DNA of 64,000 bases, from the NCBI RefSeq assembly GCF_002834145.1, contig NZ_PHNT01000006.1, forward strand, positions 1 through 64,000, in the 5' to 3' direction. The first letter of the stretch is position 1, and every line of letters begins with the position of its first letter. The position numbers and the translations under genes were made by a program. Positions 63,317 through 64,000 of this stretch are shown piece after piece. Origin of the DNA: Roseovarius salinarum (lineage in GTDB: Bacteria > Pseudomonadota > Alphaproteobacteria > Rhodobacterales > Rhodobacteraceae). The notes below the pieces were generated by a model, which was not told the DNA's origin, did no database searches, and saw nothing but the letters and a program-made list of their open reading frames with translations.

Positions 63317-63735
63317 AGCGCGCGCTCCATCGCGCGGTGCGGAATGCCCGCGTCGTCAAAGACGGGTCCGTGCGCGGTGAACCCGAGGTTTTCGTAGAAC
63401 GCCAGTGCGTGGGTCTGTGCGCCGAGCGCGGCGCGGCTCACGCCCCCGAGCTTCCTCAGGTGGTCGAGGCAGGCGCGAATCAGCGCCGCGCCCAACCCAG
63501 TGCCCCGATGCTCGGGCAGAACGCAGACGCGCCCGATCTTGCCCGTATCGCCCTTGATCAGGATGCGGGCGCAGCCCACCGGCCGCCCGTCGAGCGTGGC
63601 CAGCAGGTGGTGGGCCGCGTCGTCGCGGCCGTCGCGCTCCTCGTCGGGCGAAACGCCCTGTTCCTCGATGAACACGCGCCGCCGCAGCGCGAGGCAGGCG
63701 TCGATGTCGTGCGTCGGGCCGATCGCCACGGTCAC
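63313..63735 (-). CDS. GNAT-family N-acetyltransferase (ElaA-like), 140 aa
   Basis: Single GNAT domain: '[20 protein letters not shown]' at the N-terminus, typical of the ElaA/YjcF branch; acetyl-CoA-binding '[20 protein letters not shown]' around residue 68; '[20 protein letters not shown]' near the C-terminus. The acceptor is unknown. GTG 63735 was chosen because it overlaps the dapE stop (GTGA) and starts exactly where homology begins; the open frame upstream lies within dapE. The unit dapE-GNAT-DUF2064-rnr is read as one overlapping chain. Confidence 0.88.
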   Translation of the reverse strand: MTVAIGPTHDIDACLALRRRVFIEEQGVSPDEERDGRDDAAHHLLATLDGRPVGCARILIKGDTGKIGRVCVLPEHRGTGLGAALIRACLDHLRKLGGVSRAALGAQTHALAFYENLGFTAHGPVFDDAGIPHRAMERAL

Positions 63736-64000
63736 GCGAAGTACTCCCACAGGATGCGGGCGTAGACCGCCTTGAGCCGTCCGATCTGGTCCACGTCCAC
63801 CCGTTCGTCCACCTGGTGCATGGTCTTGCCCACCAGCCCGAATTCCACCACCGGGCAATGGTCCTTGACGAAGCGCGCGTCGGACGTGCCGCCTGTCGTC
63901 GACAGCACCGGGGTGACGCCGGTTTCGGCCACCACGGCGCGCGACACCAGTTCGGACAATGGCCCCGGCGGCGTCAGGAAGCTTTCGCCCGACACCTTGA
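63732..64000 (-). CDS. dapE: Succinyl-diaminopimelate desuccinylase, C-terminal part (partial at window edge)
   Basis: Only the last ~89 codons are in view; the frame is open through the window edge, so the apparent GTG start at 63995 is internal. Diagnostic residues are '[12 protein letters not shown]' and the metal-site His in '[15 protein letters not shown]', both characteristic of DapE rather than ArgE. The enzyme removes succinate from N-succinyl-diaminopimelate in lysine and peptidoglycan synthesis and uses two zinc or cobalt ions. Its stop overlaps the GNAT start. Confidence 0.92.
   Translation of the reverse strand, partial: KVSGESFLTPPGPLSELVSRAVVAETGVTPVLSTTGGTSDARFVKDHCPVVEFGLVGKTMHQVDERVDVDQIGRLKAVYARILWEYFA

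Noticed and set aside
60927-63380. Plus-strand open frame of 817 codons antisense to rnr
   Set aside because: The sense strand encodes a complete ribonuclease R; the antisense product has no recognisable domain.

Overview
The window is about 64 kb of a GC-rich chromosome, densely coded on both strands. Gene content and order point to an alphaproteobacterium of the Rhodobacterales (Roseobacter/Paracoccaceae type). Evidence includes the rsmB-heparinase-purH-lspA-DUF3035-M16-M16 block, the dapB // rbfA ... truB ... rpsO ... pnp block, a divergent serB // serC-serA locus with a serC-leader-like RNA, IalB and DUF1523 proteins, and a LexA box of the GAAC-N7-GAAC type. I see no phage, transposase, CRISPR array, tRNA or rRNA, and no gene-free stretch longer than about 300 bases. 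Nearly all long overlapping reading frames are GC-driven shadows.

Layout. 1-3.9 kb: end of a penicillin-binding protein 1C gene, a thiolase, a calcineurin-like phosphatase and a small haem-copper-oxidase-like membrane protein. 3.9-4.6 kb: a decayed stretch that looks like two gene remnants joined. 4.6-7.6 kb: a compact sulfur module (two YeeE/YedE half-transporters, a periplasmic DUF442/rhodanese-like protein with an NPCA triple repeat, and a His-rich protein) behind a promoter with an ATTC-N8-GAAT operator; degenerate 76-bp direct repeats flank the module. 7.7-11.6 kb: serine biosynthesis (serA, serC, serB). 11.6-20 kb: EF-hand protein, asparaginase, IalB, META protein, succinate-semialdehyde dehydrogenase, arylformamidase-like hydrolase, P1 peptidase, creatinase. 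20-23.6 kb: small membrane and secreted proteins (a 26-residue protein, a chagasin-like inhibitor, DUF1523), a class III aminotransferase and a coiled-coil protein. 23.8-27.4 kb: a DUF442-sulfide:quinone oxidoreductase fusion and a SulP transporter, the latter behind a second ATTC-N8-GAAT operator.

27.5-32.2 kb: a short DgoK-like protein and a four-gene Mn/Zn-type ABC importer with a Mur-like box. 32.3-41 kb: the M16-M16-DUF3035-lspA-purH-heparinase-rsmB block and SdhAF4. 41-49.8 kb: dapB, rbfA, glycosidase, truB, DUF1643, a membrane-anchored RTX protein, rpsO, a degenerate GFA gene and pnp. 49.8-53.7 kb: an Lrp-type regulator divergent from ald, MscS, rppH and a secreted protein. 53.7-64 kb: an error-prone polymerase (dnaE2) lacking its usual C-terminus, a DgcA-like N-demethylase, a lytic transglycosylase, rnr, a DUF2064 protein, a GNAT protein and the 3' end of dapE.

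The strongest theme is reactive-sulfur handling. Import of sulfur compounds, two DUF442/rhodanese-like proteins, sulfide oxidation and a SulP transporter sit in two loci 18 kb apart. Two of the three promoters carry the same operator, placed between the -35 and -10 elements as expected for a BigR/SqrR-type persulfide-responsive repressor. No such repressor gene is in the window.
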